This document shows, piece after piece, positions 23,450 to 32,726 of a stretch of DNA of 32,726 bases; the first letter of the stretch is position 1, and the number at the start of each line of letters is the position of its first letter. Where the stretch lies: positions 1-32,726 of the forward strand of contig CCNC01000140.1 in the NCBI GenBank assembly GCA_000824845.1. The letters run 5' to 3'. The notes beneath the pieces are model-generated. The model made no database searches. It was not told the DNA's origin and was given only the letters and a program-made list of their open reading frames with translations. A program made the translations under genes and the position numbers. Source of the DNA: Mesorhizobium sp. ORS 3359 (lineage in GTDB: Bacteria; Pseudomonadota; Alphaproteobacteria; Rhizobiales; Rhizobiaceae).

Positions 23450-24469
23450 TCAGGCCACCGCTTCGAAATAGGTGGCGAATTCCGCGCGTATCGCCGTTTC
23501 GTCGGCGACGTCGCGATCCTTTATATAGGTCAGCGCCCGCTCCGCGCGCTGCAAGGACTTGCCCCTGAGCGCCGTCGTGCGCGAGGCGATCCCCGCCATT
23601 TCCTCGAAAACGCCGTTGCAGTGAAGGACGAGATCGCAGCCGGCCGCAAGGATCGAGGCCGCCTTTGTCGGGAAATCCCCAGAAAGTGCCTTCATCGAGG
23701 TATCGTCGCTCATCAACAGCCCGTCGAAGCCGATCTCGCCGCGGATCACTTGGTTGACGACCCTGGCGGACGTCGTCGCAGGATTGTCGGGGTCGATGGC
23801 GCTGTAGACGACATGCGCCGTCATCGCCATCGGCAGCGCGTTCAACGCCTTGAACGGGGCAAAATCATGCCGCCTGAGCTCCTCGAGCGGCGTATCGACG
23901 GTCGGCAGCGCGAAATGCGTGTCGGCAAAGGCGCGGCCATGCCCGGGAATATGCTTCATCACCGGCAGCACGCCGCCCGACATCAAGCCCTCGGCCGAGG
24001 CCCGGCCAAGCTCGATCACGGCATTGGGCTCCTTGCCATAGGCGCGCGCGCCGATGACGTCGCTGGCGCCTTCGACCGGAACGTCGAGCACCGGCAGGCA
24101 ATCGGCGGTGATGCCCAGGCGGGAAAGATCGAAGGCGTGCAGCCGCGCCATCAGCCAGGCGGCGCGGCTGCCGGCTTCCTTGTCCTCGCGCCACAGCGCG
24201 CCGAGCGCGCCCCCGGCGGGATAGTTCGGCGCCAGCGGCGGACGCAGGCGCTGCACCCTGCCGCCTTCCTGGTCGATGAAGACGGGAGCCGCCGGGCGGC
24301 CGACGCAGTCGCGCATCGCGGCCACCAGATCGCGGATCTGTGCCGCCTCGCCGATGTTGCGCGCAAACAGGATGAAACCCCAGGGACGTTCGTCCCGATA
24401 GAAACGGATTTCGTCTTCGGTGAGGGATTTCCCGGCGCAGCCGAGGATCATGGATTTTGATTCGCTCAT
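23450..24469 (-). CDS. nagZ: Beta-N-acetylhexosaminidase NagZ (GH3)
   Basis: A 339-residue cytosolic glycoside hydrolase of family 3 that removes N-acetylglucosamine from anhydro-muropeptides during cell-wall recycling; in many bacteria its products influence beta-lactamase induction. The family signature KHIPGHGRAFADTH (172-185) carries the general acid/base His, and the SDD of LLMSDDTSM (254-256) includes the nucleophile Asp. FIDQEGGRVQRL at 65-76 is also diagnostic. No signal peptide. ATG 24469 is preferred; ATG 24451 (MILGCAG) is a possible later start, and neither has a strong ribosome-binding site. Confidence 0.93.
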   Translation of the reverse strand: MSESKSMILGCAGKSLTEDEIRFYRDERPWGFILFARNIGEAAQIRDLVAAMRDCVGRPAAPVFIDQEGGRVQRLRPPLAPNYPAGGALGALWREDKEAGSRAAWLMARLHAFDLSRLGITADCLPVLDVPVEGASDVIGARAYGKEPNAVIELGRASAEGLMSGGVLPVMKHIPGHGRAFADTHFALPTVDTPLEELRRHDFAPFKALNALPMAMTAHVVYSAIDPDNPATTSARVVNQVIRGEIGFDGLLMSDDTSMKALSGDFPTKAASILAAGCDLVLHCNGVFEEMAGIASRTTALRGKSLQRAERALTYIKDRDVADETAIRAEFATYFEAVA

Positions 24470-24551
24470 ACACCGAAGCTTAAGGCTTTGAGCGAGCAAA
24501 GGGAATCACCCCTGCCCTTGGACTGGCTAAAGCCCACAACCGTCCACAACG

Positions 24552-24587
24552 AAAAGCCGGCGCGGCCTTTTCGGCGGCGCCGGCTTT
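24552..24587 (-). terminator. Rho-independent terminator of the SPOR-domain gene
   Basis: Perfect 11-base arms AAAGCCGGCGC (24553-24563) and GCGCCGGCTTT (24577-24587) form a hairpin directly after the SPOR-domain gene stop at 24605. On the minus strand the stem ends in CTTTTC, giving a short T-run. It separates the SPOR gene from nagZ, so nagZ should have its own promoter in 24470-24551. Confidence 0.75.
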
Positions 24588-24604
24588 CGGTGTGTTGGGA
24601 CGGA

Positions 24605-27600
24605 TCAGCGCGACACGAAGCAGTTGCCGCCGGCCGCCTTGTAGCTCGTGCAAAGGTTGATCGCATCGTTGCGCGACTGGGCCGGAACGCGGACGCGGTA
24701 GAAGGTGCCCTTGCCCGCAACCTCGGCCTTGACGATGTTGGCGGTGCGGCCGGAGAGCACGCTGCCATAGCGGCGCTGCAGATCCTGATAGGTCGACTGC
24801 GCGCTTTGCACCGTCGGCTGCGAGGCGATCTGCATCGACCACGAGCCGCCGCCGGCTGCCGCCGCCGGATCGATGGAAGCGACCTGGTCCGGCTTGACCT
24901 CGCCGACGATATCGACCGGCTGGTCGGACGGGCGCGCCGGCGCTACCGGCACCGTCGCCGGCGTGTTGCTCGACTGCGCCTTGGCTTCAACCTTCTTCGC
25001 AGGCTTCGCCGGCTTGACGGTCGCCGCATCGGCCTGACCCGTATCGGCCTGGCCCGCACCTGAGGCCACCGTTCCCGTCTGCTGGCCGTCGGAGGCGGGC
25101 GCGACATGCTGCGGCGCCGGATCGCTCGGCTCGGCAGCCGCGACCTTCGGCGCGGCCGGAGCCGGATCCTCGCGCGGCACCAGCGAGCCGTCAGGCTTGA
25201 CCATCATGGTCTTCACCTTGCGCGGCGCAACGGCGACGACATCGTTGTTGTTGGCGGTGTTGGCGGCATCCTGCTGCAGCACCTGGGCGATGCGGTCTTC
25301 CGACTTCGGCGCCGGCGCGGCCGGCTGCGCGCTTGCCGGTGCGGCAGGCTGCACGCTTTCGGGCACAGCGGCTTGTTGGACGCCGGGCAACGCCGAGCTT
25401 GTATTGCCGGCGGCACCAGTGCCGGCCGCGGCGTCGTCGTCGGTGGGCGAAAGATCGACCACGCGGCTCGGCGGCGGTTCCTTCGAGGCCAGGTCCACGG
25501 GCTGTTCGGTGGTGTTCACCAGCTTCTGCTGCACCGGCTCGGCAGGCTTTGCCGCGCCGCCGCCCTTGGCGACCGCGTCATAAACCTTGTTGTCCTGGTT
25601 TGGCACCACCACGCCACCCGGATTTTCGGGCTTCACCTTGATCGGCGAATTGTCGGCCTTGACGATGACCGGAGCCTCGCTGCCGCCCTTGCCTCCGAAG
25701 GAGAAGGCCAGCGCGCCAAGGCCGCCGAGAACCACCACGGCGCCGACCAGCCCCGCGATCATCATGCCGCGACGGCGCGGCTGCGCCGCCTCACGCTCGG
25801 CAAGCCTTGGGATAGCCATCGCCTCGTCGAGCTCAGGATCGTAATCGAGCTCGTCGGTAGCGAATTCGTCCGCCTGTGAGACCGGCCGGCTGCCGGGCAA
25901 ATCGTCGGCGTCGTAATCCTTCGCGGCGGCGAAGGAAGCCTGAGCGGCCGGAGCCGCCGGAGCCTCGGCCCGCAAGTCGCGACGGTCATAGCCGTTGAAA
26001 CCGGCGCTGTAGGTTTCGTCGTCATAGCCACGGTTCTGCACGGGCGCCGACGCGATATCCGTCGCGTTCATGTCGTTGAGCAGGCTCGCGAATTCCGCGT
26101 CCAGATCGTCATAAGCGGCCGCCGCCGGCTGATCCTCCTCGAAGCTGAGCTCCGGAATGTCGAGGTCGTCGGCGAGCGCGACCACGCGCTCCGGCACATC
26201 GACCGTCTCGACGTCCGGCACCTCGTCATGCTGGCGGGGCTGCGGCGCAGCCATCGGGGCCTGCGCCGGTTTGGCATAGGCGGAATAATCCGGTGCCGGC
26301 TCGTTGCGGTAAGCAGGCGCGGTCATCTGCAGCGGCGCTGAAGGCGCTGCCACCTGCACCGGCGCCGCTGGGGCCGGCTGTGCCGCAAACGAGGCTTGCA
26401 CCGGCGGAACGGCGGTCGGGGTCGAACGGCTCCACGACCGTGTCTGCTCGACCGGTGTCGGATGCATCCAATCGGACGAATTTGCCGGAGACCTCGCGCT
26501 GGCGGCCGCCGCCTGCTCGGCCTCGACACTTTTGGCGAAAGCGGCGCCGAAGGCGTCGTCGTCGAAATCAATGTCCTGTTCGGCCGCCGAAGGTCCGGCG
26601 CTGGAGGGCTCGGCCTTGGCCGAGGCTGCAAAATCCTGGCGGTCGAGCTCGTTGGCGAGCTGGTCGTCCAGGTCGCTCTCGACCGGCTGAGCGTCCTGCC
26701 CGTCCTGCGCCGGCTGGTGCTCGTCGAGATCCCAGTCGAGATCGTCGGCCGCCGTGTTCCCACCGGCGTGGCTCGCGGATTCCGCAACCAGCCGTGGCGC
26801 GGGAGCAGGCTCCTTGACCGTGGGCATCGGCCGTGCGGTCATGGCGCCGAGCAGCGCGTTAAGCTCGTCCTCCAGGCTGCGCTCGCTGGCGGCCGGCTTC
26901 GCCGGTTCCACTGCCGCGACCGGAGGGACCGGAGCAGCGGCAACTGGTGGGACTGGAGCAGCGACGACCGGAGCCGGCTCTGCCGGCTGCAATACGGCGG
27001 CGGGCTCGACGGCCGGAGCTTGCGGCTCTTCATTCAGCGCGTCGTGGAAGCTCAGCTCGAAATCGTCATCGAGGGTCAGCCCGGCAGAAGGTTCAGGCGC
27101 GGCGGATTCCGGCTCAGCGGCAAAGTGGGCGGCCTCCGCCTCGACCATCGGCGCCGGCTCGTCGGCGAGCGACAGCTCCGGCTCCTGAAAATCCTGATCC
27201 TGGCCGAGATTGATGTCATCGCCCGGCGTCTGGTCGAAATGGCCGGCGAAATCATCTTCGGAGATCAGCGGGGCGGCTGCATGAGCTTCGACCGGCTCGA
27301 CGGCCCGCGCATGCTGCTCGGGCTCATGGCTTTCAAACGACAGCTCGTCTTCAAGCGACATGTGGACCGCGCTGTCGAAATCGGCGTCGAACGCCTCTTC
27401 GCTCGCGGCCTGCATCGCTTCGACGGCATCCTGACGGGCGTCGGCCGGCTCGTGATGGTCGAGCCGGAAATCCTGGTCCAGCGAGGCCGCCATCTCATGA
27501 TCGATCGACAGGTCATCTTCGACTGGCGCGATATCGAGCGAACTGGCGACGGCCTTGTCGAAATCATCGTCGAAAGCGACTTCCGGCTCTGGGGCGGCCT

Positions 27601-28087
27601 GCTGCTCCGGCTCGAAACGCTCAGATGTGAAATGCGCCTCTGGTGCTACTTCCGGCTCAGCCGCGACGTGCGGTTCTGGAGCGAACTGCGGCTCCGGCGC
27701 GCGCGCCACGGCGAAGTCGGCGTGATCAGCCGCGTCGTCAAAGACGAAATCCTGCTCGAAGGACGCGGTGAGCTCGTCATCATTCGCGCCAGCACTTGCA
27801 GCCTCGAAGGCCGGCTCATGGCTGATCTGGTGGATGGCAGCCTGCTGGGCGACCGGCGCGCTTTCCTCGACGGAATCGAACTCGCCCATCAACTCCTTCT
27901 CGAGGTCGATGTCGAAATCGTCAGCCTCCGCAACGTGATGAGCCGGCATGGCCTTCTCGGCCGCGGGGGCCGGCTGTCTTACCGGCTGGCGCGGGTCGAA
28001 ACCCATGATCCGGGTCAGTTCCGCGAACGGATCATCGTCGGCGATATCGTTGTGGTCGGCTACTTTCAGCGGGGTTCTGTCTGCCAT
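24605..28087 (-). CDS. Large SPOR-domain inner-membrane protein with long acidic cytosolic region
   Basis: A 1160-residue protein. Residues 1 to about 770 are an acidic, low-complexity, Ala/Glu/Asp/Pro-rich region, presumably cytosolic. A membrane span follows (MMIAGLVGAVVVLGGLGALAFSF, about 773-795) after a basic RRRG. Then comes a Pro/Ala/Lys-rich periplasmic linker and, at about 1078-1160, a SPOR domain (WSMQIASQPTVQSAQSTYQDL ... FYRVRVPA). SPOR domains bind denuded septal glycan and target proteins to the division site. The N-terminal part carries several variants of a short motif such as DDDFDKAVASSL. The position between argS and nagZ is, from memory, conserved in rhizobia. It ends at a good terminator. 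Its exact function is unknown; a division or polar-growth role is inferred. Confidence 0.85.
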   Translation of the reverse strand: MADRTPLKVADHNDIADDDPFAELTRIMGFDPRQPVRQPAPAAEKAMPAHHVAEADDFDIDLEKELMGEFDSVEESAPVAQQAAIHQISHEPAFEAASAGANDDELTASFEQDFVFDDAADHADFAVARAPEPQFAPEPHVAAEPEVAPEAHFTSERFEPEQQAAPEPEVAFDDDFDKAVASSLDIAPVEDDLSIDHEMAASLDQDFRLDHHEPADARQDAVEAMQAASEEAFDADFDSAVHMSLEDELSFESHEPEQHARAVEPVEAHAAAPLISEDDFAGHFDQTPGDDINLGQDQDFQEPELSLADEPAPMVEAEAAHFAAEPESAAPEPSAGLTLDDDFELSFHDALNEEPQAPAVEPAAVLQPAEPAPVVAAPVPPVAAAPVPPVAAVEPAKPAASERSLEDELNALLGAMTARPMPTVKEPAPAPRLVAESASHAGGNTAADDLDWDLDEHQPAQDGQDAQPVESDLDDQLANELDRQDFAASAKAEPSSAGPSAAEQDIDFDDDAFGAAFAKSVEAEQAAAASARSPANSSDWMHPTPVEQTRSWSRSTPTAVPPVQASFAAQPAPAAPVQVAAPSAPLQMTAPAYRNEPAPDYSAYAKPAQAPMAAPQPRQHDEVPDVETVDVPERVVALADDLDIPELSFEEDQPAAAAYDDLDAEFASLLNDMNATDIASAPVQNRGYDDETYSAGFNGYDRRDLRAEAPAAPAAQASFAAAKDYDADDLPGSRPVSQADEFATDELDYDPELDEAMAIPRLAEREAAQPRRRGMMIAGLVGAVVVLGGLGALAFSFGGKGGSEAPVIVKADNSPIKVKPENPGGVVVPNQDNKVYDAVAKGGGAAKPAEPVQQKLVNTTEQPVDLASKEPPPSRVVDLSPTDDDAAAGTGAAGNTSSALPGVQQAAVPESVQPAAPASAQPAAPAPKSEDRIAQVLQQDAANTANNNDVVAVAPRKVKTMMVKPDGSLVPREDPAPAAPKVAAAEPSDPAPQHVAPASDGQQTGTVASGAGQADTGQADAATVKPAKPAKKVEAKAQSSNTPATVPVAPARPSDQPVDIVGEVKPDQVASIDPAAAAGGGSWSMQIASQPTVQSAQSTYQDLQRRYGSVLSGRTANIVKAEVAGKGTFYRVRVPAQSRNDAINLCTSYKAAGGNCFVSR

Positions 28088-28190
28088 TATTGTTCCCGAA
28101 CTCGCACAAAGTCGGACGCCATGGACGTCGCGCAGGGTTGGCCCTTACCAGCGCAATGTGGGCAAAAGGTGACAGGTTTTTTAGTTAAAC

Positions 28191-29948
28191 CTAACGCATT
28201 TCCGTGGGCGCGTCTGCCCCGATCAGCGTCAGGCCGGAGGTCAAGACATCCGAAACGGCCTGCACCAGCCCTAGTCTGGCATAGGTTGATTCTCGGTCGT
28301 TAACCTTAACAAAACGTAAGTCCTGATTGTCGTGGCCGCGATTCCACTGTGCATGGAAGCCTGAAGCCAAGTCATAAAGGTAGAAAGCGAGCCGGTGCGG
28401 CTCCAGCGAAAGCGCCGCGGATTCGATCAATCTTGGATATTCAGCCAGCTTGCGGATCAGCGCGATTTCGCCTTCATCGGTGAGCACAGCCACAGAGGCT
28501 GCGAGCCGGTTGCGGTCGAAATTCGCCTCGCCGAGCTGCTCGCTCGCCTGCCTGAAGACGGAATGGCAGCGCGCCGAAGCGTACTGCACATAGAACACCG
28601 GATTGTCCTTAGACTGCTCCGTGACCTTGGCGAAGTCGAAATCGAGCGGCGCGTCGTTCTTGCGGTAAAGCATCATGAAGCGGATCGGGTCGCGGCCGAC
28701 CTCCTCCACCACGTCGCGCAAGGTGACGAAATCGCCGGACCGCTTCGACATCCGGACCGGCTCGCCGTCGCGGAACAGTTTGACGAGCTGGCAAAGCAAC
28801 ACGGTGAGCTTGACCGTGTCGCCGGCCACCGCCCGCGCCAGCGCCTCGAGCCGCTTCACATAGCCGCCGTGGTCGGCGCCGAGCACATAGATGAGATCGA
28901 CGAAGCCGCGCTCGACCTTGTCCTTGAGATAGGCGACGTCGGCGGCGAAATAGGTGAACGAGCCGTCGGACTTGACCAGCGCCCGGTCCATGTCGTCGCC
29001 GACCGCGGTCGACCGGAACAGCGTCTGCTCGCGGTCTTCCCAGTCGTCGGGCTTCTCGCCCTTGGGCGGCGGCAGCTTGCCCTTGTAGATATGCCCCTTG
29101 AGCGTCAGGTCGGCGATCGCCGCGCGGATCTTCTTGGCGTTGTCGGCATGCAGCGTGCGCTCGGAGAAGAACACGTCGTGATGCACGTTGAGCAGCGCCA
29201 GATCCTCGCGGATCATCGCCATCATCGCGTCGACGGTGCGGTCCTTGACGATCGCCAGCGCCTCGTCCTCGGGCATCTCCAGCAAGCCGAGGCCGAACTC
29301 CTCGGCCAGCGTCTGGCCGACGGGGGTCAGGTAGTCGCCCGGATAAAGCCCGGGCGGTATCTCGCCGATGGCTTCGCCAAGCGCCTCGCGGTAGCGCAGG
29401 AACGCCGAGCGGCCGAGAACGTCGATCTGCGAGCCGGCGTCGTTGATGACATATTCCTTGGTCACGTCGTAGCCGGCGAAGGCCATCAGATTGGCAAGCG
29501 TGTCGCCGACCACAGCGCCGCGGCAATGGCCGACATGCATCGGGCCGGTCGGGTTGGCCGAGACATATTCGACATTGGCCTTGCGGCCGCCGCCGATGGT
29601 CGAGCGGCCATAATTGCGCCCCTCGCCAAGCAGCGCCGCCAGATGCGCGTGCCAGAACGCGTCCTTGAGCCTGAGATTGACGAAGCCAGGCCCGGCGATC
29701 TCGGCCGAGGCGATATCGGCGTCGCTGCGCAGCGCTTCGGCAAGTTTCTCGGCAAGCGCGCGCGGGGTCTGTCCAGTGGGCTTCGCCAGCACCATCGCCG
29801 CGTTGGTTGCGAGGTCGCCATGGCTGGCGTCGCGCGGCGGCTCGACCGCGATACGCGACAGGTCGAGCGCTGCCCCCTCCTTGTCCTTCAGGTCAAGGGC
29901 TTCGACGGCCTTTACGATCCGCGCGTTGAAATCGGCGAAGATATTCAT
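28191..29948 (-). CDS. argS: Arginyl-tRNA synthetase
   Basis: A 585-residue class I synthetase. It has the ArgRS-specific N-terminal Add1 domain (1-110), the HIGH motif as HVGH (138-141, in [15 protein letters not shown]), a KMSKS-like MSKRSG in [15 protein letters not shown], and a C-terminal alpha-helical anticodon-binding DALR domain ([30 protein letters not shown]). All parts are intact. ATG 29948 gives the usual [11 protein letters not shown]. It lies 61 bases after the dgt stop on the same strand; a 103-base gap separates it from the SPOR-domain gene. Confidence 0.96.
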   Translation of the reverse strand: MNIFADFNARIVKAVEALDLKDKEGAALDLSRIAVEPPRDASHGDLATNAAMVLAKPTGQTPRALAEKLAEALRSDADIASAEIAGPGFVNLRLKDAFWHAHLAALLGEGRNYGRSTIGGGRKANVEYVSANPTGPMHVGHCRGAVVGDTLANLMAFAGYDVTKEYVINDAGSQIDVLGRSAFLRYREALGEAIGEIPPGLYPGDYLTPVGQTLAEEFGLGLLEMPEDEALAIVKDRTVDAMMAMIREDLALLNVHHDVFFSERTLHADNAKKIRAAIADLTLKGHIYKGKLPPPKGEKPDDWEDREQTLFRSTAVGDDMDRALVKSDGSFTYFAADVAYLKDKVERGFVDLIYVLGADHGGYVKRLEALARAVAGDTVKLTVLLCQLVKLFRDGEPVRMSKRSGDFVTLRDVVEEVGRDPIRFMMLYRKNDAPLDFDFAKVTEQSKDNPVFYVQYASARCHSVFRQASEQLGEANFDRNRLAASVAVLTDEGEIALIRKLAEYPRLIESAALSLEPHRLAFYLYDLASGFHAQWNRGHDNQDLRFVKVNDRESTYARLGLVQAVSDVLTSGLTLIGADAPTEMR

Positions 29949-30009
29949 TGGAAGTGCTCTGGGCTTTAAGAGGCGACCGGCCCAACGGCCGGCAAAATCG
30001 AGGCTCGCC

Positions 30010-31239
30010 CTAGCTCAAATCGGGCGTATGGTCAAACAGACGCCGATGTTCCTTCAAGGCATAGGTGTCGGTCATGCCGGCCAGGAAGTCGGCGACGCTG
30101 CGCGCCTTGATGCGATCCTCGGCCCGGTCGAGCCCTTCGCGCCAGCCATCGGGCATGGCGCGCGGATCGGCGAAATAGACGTCGAACAGCTCGCGCACGA
30201 TCTGTTCGGCGTCGGCCCGCACCCGCATCACTTCCGGATGCCGGTAGAGATGCTTGTAGAGGAAAGCCTTCAATTCCTTCTCGGCCGCCGCCATGCCTGC
30301 CGAAAAGGTCACCAGTGTCTCGCCCGCGGCGCGCACCGCATCGGCGCTGTCCGGTTTCAGACGCTCGATGTTGGCGGTGGTCGATGCGATGACATCCTCA
30401 ACCATCAAGGTGATCTGACGGCGCATCAGCTCGTGGCCGGTGCGCACATCGTCGAGTTGCGGATACTTGGCGCGCACGCCCTTCAGGATCGACCCCGGCA
30501 GGCCGACCTCCTCCAGCATCTCCAGCGTCAGCAGGCCGGCGCGCAGGCCGTCGTCTATGTCATGGGTGTTGTAGGCGATATCGTCGGCGATCGCGGCGCA
30601 TTGCGCCTCGATGCCGGCGAAGCGGTCGAGCTCAAGGTCGTGCAGCTCCGAATAATCGCGGATCGCCTGCGGCACCGGACCTTTGAGTCCCTTCCCGCTC
30701 GCATCGGTCAACGGGCCATTGTGCTTGACCAGCCCCTCCAGCGTTTCCCAGGTGAGGTTCAGCCCGTCGAATTCGGCGTAGCGCCGCTCGAGCCTTGTGA
30801 CCACGCGCAGCGACTGCGCGTTGTGATCGAAGCCGCCCCAGGCGGCCATCTTCTCGTTGAGCGCGTCCTCGCCGGTATGGCCGAACGGCGTGTGGCCGAA
30901 ATCGTGGACAAGCGCCACGGCCTCGGCGAGATCCTCGTCGCCGCGCAGCGCCCGCGCCAGGGCGCGCGCGATCTGCGCCACCTCGATCGAATGCGTCAGC
31001 CGGGTCCGGTAATGGTCGCCCTCATGCGCGACGAAGACCTGTGTTTTGTGCTTCAGGCGGCGGAAAGCGGTGGAATGGATGATGCGGTCGCGGTCGCGCT
31101 GGAACGGCGTGCGCGTCGGGCTTTCGGCCTCCGGGAATAGGCGCCCGCGCGAACGCGCCGGGTCGCTCGCATAGACGGCGCGCGGCCGATAGCCGAACCC
31201 GATGTCGCCGAGGGCATCCTTGCCCCGCTGCTCTTCCAT
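30010..31239 (-). CDS. dgt: Deoxyguanosinetriphosphate triphosphohydrolase-like HD protein (dGTPase family)
   Basis: A 409-residue HD-domain enzyme that splits dNTPs into deoxynucleoside and triphosphate. The family start [35 protein letters not shown] is followed by the metal-binding H...HD...D set: [33 protein letters not shown] and [12 protein letters not shown]. The C-terminal helical part is complete. ATG 31239 is chosen because [21 protein letters not shown] is the natural N-terminus; longer in-frame starts would run into the opposing erpA-like gene. It is divergent from that gene, with 70 bases between starts. Confidence 0.93.
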   Translation of the reverse strand: MEEQRGKDALGDIGFGYRPRAVYASDPARSRGRLFPEAESPTRTPFQRDRDRIIHSTAFRRLKHKTQVFVAHEGDHYRTRLTHSIEVAQIARALARALRGDEDLAEAVALVHDFGHTPFGHTGEDALNEKMAAWGGFDHNAQSLRVVTRLERRYAEFDGLNLTWETLEGLVKHNGPLTDASGKGLKGPVPQAIRDYSELHDLELDRFAGIEAQCAAIADDIAYNTHDIDDGLRAGLLTLEMLEEVGLPGSILKGVRAKYPQLDDVRTGHELMRRQITLMVEDVIASTTANIERLKPDSADAVRAAGETLVTFSAGMAAAEKELKAFLYKHLYRHPEVMRVRADAEQIVRELFDVYFADPRAMPDGWREGLDRAEDRIKARSVADFLAGMTDTYALKEHRRLFDHTPDLS

Positions 31240-31309
31240 TGACCCACCAGTTGACTCAGGCCTGCCCGCTTCATACCTATCATGTGAAACCGAAAGCAAG
31301 GTGACGCCG

Positions 31310-31657
31310 ATGGGCGCGGATGCCAAGACTGCCATGAAGGTCGAAATGACCGACGCCGCGGCAAAGCGGATCGCCAGGATCGTTTCCGGCGAACCCGGAA
31401 AGACGGCTCTGCGCGTCTCGGTGGAAGGCGGCGGCTGCTCCGGCTTTTCCTACAAATTCGACCTCGTCGGCGATCGCAACGATGACGATGTCGCCATCGA
31501 GAAGGATGGCGCGACCATCCTGATCGACGACCTTTCGCTGGTCTATATGGGCGGCTCGGTGATCGACTTCGTCGACGACCTGATGGGCCAGTCCTTCCAG
31601 ATCAGGAACCCGAACGCGGTCGCCTCCTGCGGCTGCGGCACCAGCTTCTCCATCTGA
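31310..31657 (+). CDS. erpA: A-type iron-sulfur cluster carrier, ErpA/HesB-like
   Basis: A 115-residue A-type carrier that takes Fe-S clusters from the scaffold to target enzymes. The three conserved cysteines are present: Cys43 in GGGCSGFSY and Cys107/Cys109 in SCGCGTSF at the C-terminus. [16 protein letters not shown] and the acidic [15 protein letters not shown] are typical. ErpA, IscA and SufA cannot be separated firmly by eye; stand-alone position away from isc/suf genes favours ErpA. ATG 31310 has AAGGTG upstream; ATG 31334 is an alternative. The start region faces dgt. Confidence 0.88.
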   Translation: MGADAKTAMKVEMTDAAAKRIARIVSGEPGKTALRVSVEGGGCSGFSYKFDLVGDRNDDDVAIEKDGATILIDDLSLVYMGGSVIDFVDDLMGQSFQIRNPNAVASCGCGTSFSI

Positions 31658-31818
31658 CCGGCTACAAGTTCGCGAGCCTGGGACCGGCGCGAACCGTCGG
31701 CGCATGGCTGTCGCGGCTTATTGGCAGGAATGCGGCCGGACGGCCTTTCTAAAGGTCCGCGCAGGCAATACGATCCGCTTCGTCGAACGCCTTCCGTCCG
31801 AACAGCATCGAGGCCTGC

Positions 31819-32613
31819 ATGAAGATCGTCACCTGGAACATCAACGGCGTTCGCGCCCGCATCGGCAACCTCACCCATTGGCTGACCGAAAGCGCGCCGG
31901 ACATCGTCTGCCTGCAGGAGATCAAGACGGTCGACGAGCAGTTCCCGCGCGCCGAGATCGAGGCCCTGGGCTACAATGTCGAGACCAATGGCCAGAAGAG
32001 CTTCAACGGCGTCGCCATCCTGTCGAAGCTTCCCTTCGACGAGGTCAATCGCGGCCTGCCAGGTGATGACGAGGACGACCACGCCCGCTTCATCGAAGGC
32101 GTCTTCTCAACCGACCACGGCGCCCTGCGCGTCGTCTCCCTCTATCTGCCGAACGGCAATCCGATCGACGATGAGCGGAAGTTTTCCTACAAGCTCGCCT
32201 GGATGGCGCGGCTGGAGCGCTGGGCGGAAGAGCGGCTGCGGCTCGAGGAAGCGCTGGTGCTGGCCGGCGACTACAACGTCATTCCTGAGCCGGCCGATGC
32301 CCGCTTCCCGGAAAACTGGCTGGGCGACGCGCTGTTCCAGCCGCAGACGAGGCAAGCCTTCCGCCGGCTGAAGAATCTCGGCTTCACCGAGGCGGTGCGC
32401 TCGGTGACCGACTCGGCCGGCGTCTACACCTTCTGGGACTACCAAGCCGGCGCCTGGCAGAAGAACAACGGCATCCGCATCGACCATCTGCTGCTGTCGC
32501 CGGAAGCCGCCAACCGTTTCTCGTCGGCCTCGGTGGAAAAGCACGTCCGCGCCTGGGAGAAGCCCTCCGATCACGTGCCGGTCGCGATCGAGCTCAGCCT
32601 GCAGCCGGCCTGA
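31819..32613 (+). CDS. xth: Exodeoxyribonuclease III (AP endonuclease)
   Basis: A 264-residue member of the ExoIII family that incises DNA at abasic sites and degrades 3' ends in base-excision repair. Active-site elements are all present: Asn7 in WNINGVRAR, Glu34 in LQEIK, Tyr109 in SLYLPNGNP, Asp151/Asn153 in GDYNV, and the C-terminal SDHVPV with Asp251/His252. Length is standard. ATG 31819 begins MKIVTWNING as in most homologues. It lies 161 bases after the erpA-like gene; the gap shows a 7-base hairpin without T-run and no other feature. Confidence 0.95.
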   Translation: MKIVTWNINGVRARIGNLTHWLTESAPDIVCLQEIKTVDEQFPRAEIEALGYNVETNGQKSFNGVAILSKLPFDEVNRGLPGDDEDDHARFIEGVFSTDHGALRVVSLYLPNGNPIDDERKFSYKLAWMARLERWAEERLRLEEALVLAGDYNVIPEPADARFPENWLGDALFQPQTRQAFRRLKNLGFTEAVRSVTDSAGVYTFWDYQAGAWQKNNGIRIDHLLLSPEAANRFSSASVEKHVRAWEKPSDHVPVAIELSLQPA

Positions 32614-32643
32614 GAAGTTCCAGTCCTTAGCTCAGGGTCTGCT

Positions 32644-32726
32644 GAGATTCAGGTCAGGCCGAGCCGGAGTCGAAGACGGGCGCGAAGCGACCGGACAAGG
32701 TGGTTTCCGAGAACCGGAGCGGAGCG
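32644..32726. repeat. Large palindromic repeat element, copy 2 (cut by the window end)
   Basis: Starting 30 bases after the xth stop, GAGATTCAGGTCAG (about 32644-32657) and GGTGGT-TCCGAGAACCGGAGCGGAGCG (about 32700-32726) repeat the left half of copy 1 at 16794-16860. The segment between them (GACGGGCGCGAAGCGACCGGACAA) is absent from copy 1, so the copies differ by an internal insertion or deletion. The right half lies beyond the window. Confidence 0.65.

Noticed and set aside
26396..28303. Plus-strand ORF of 635 codons antisense to the SPOR-domain gene
   Set aside because: Arg/Leu/Gly-rich shadow translation produced by the GC-rich third-position bias of the real minus-strand gene; no recognisable domain or ribosome-binding site.
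28395..31140. Long plus-strand ORFs opposite argS and dgt
   Set aside because: Both minus-strand genes have complete, recognisable motifs; the plus-strand translations show none.
31668..31694. Hairpin GTTCGCG...CGCGAAC after the erpA-like gene
   Set aside because: A 7-base stem without any following T-run; not convincing as a terminator.

Overview
The window is GC-rich chromosomal DNA of an alphaproteobacterium of the order Hyphomicrobiales, most likely Mesorhizobium or a close relative. I infer this from protein sequence style, from a housekeeping gene order that I recognise from rhizobia, and from two families of intergenic palindromic repeats of rhizobial type. I see no tRNA, rRNA, CRISPR array, transposase or phage gene.

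Left part (1-7.7 kb). trmFO (tRNA m5U54 methylation) is followed on the same strand by a tightly packed accessory cluster: a PqqD-like protein, an HprK-like P-loop kinase, two family 2 glycosyltransferases, a nucleotidyltransferase-fold protein with an extra C-terminal region, and the first ~34 codons of a sulfotransferase. The sulfotransferase gene is cut off exactly where the oppositely oriented sterol-desaturase-family gene ends, so the cluster looks like a remnant left by recombination. This is the most unusual part of the window. The desaturase and a small membrane protein form a two-gene minus-strand operon preceded by a perfect 7-2-7 palindrome that resembles a MerR/LiuR-type operator.

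Middle part (7.7-19.7 kb). On the minus strand, yajC - secDF - Mth938/NDUFAF3-like - squalene-synthase-like/NDUFAF6-like link Sec-dependent export with two homologues of mitochondrial complex I assembly factors. A DUF815 ATPase lies divergent to yajC. An AraC-type regulator and a divergent NAD(P)-binding epimerase-like gene look like an accessory pair. Then, again on the minus strand, come serS - surE - pcm - nlpD-like, the classic surE/pcm/nlpD arrangement, with a large palindromic repeat between pcm and nlpD. No rpoS follows nlpD.

Right part (19.7-32.7 kb). Minus-strand genes in transcription order are dgt, argS, a large SPOR-domain membrane protein, nagZ, scpA, scpB, tatA, tatB, tatC. They cover dNTP control, translation, cell envelope and division, muropeptide recycling, chromosome condensation and twin-arginine export. 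Divergent from dgt are an ErpA-like Fe-S carrier and exonuclease III. The window ends inside a second copy of the large repeat. No gene-free stretch exceeds 300 bases; the longest gaps (12100-12364 and 16676-16935) are described as features.
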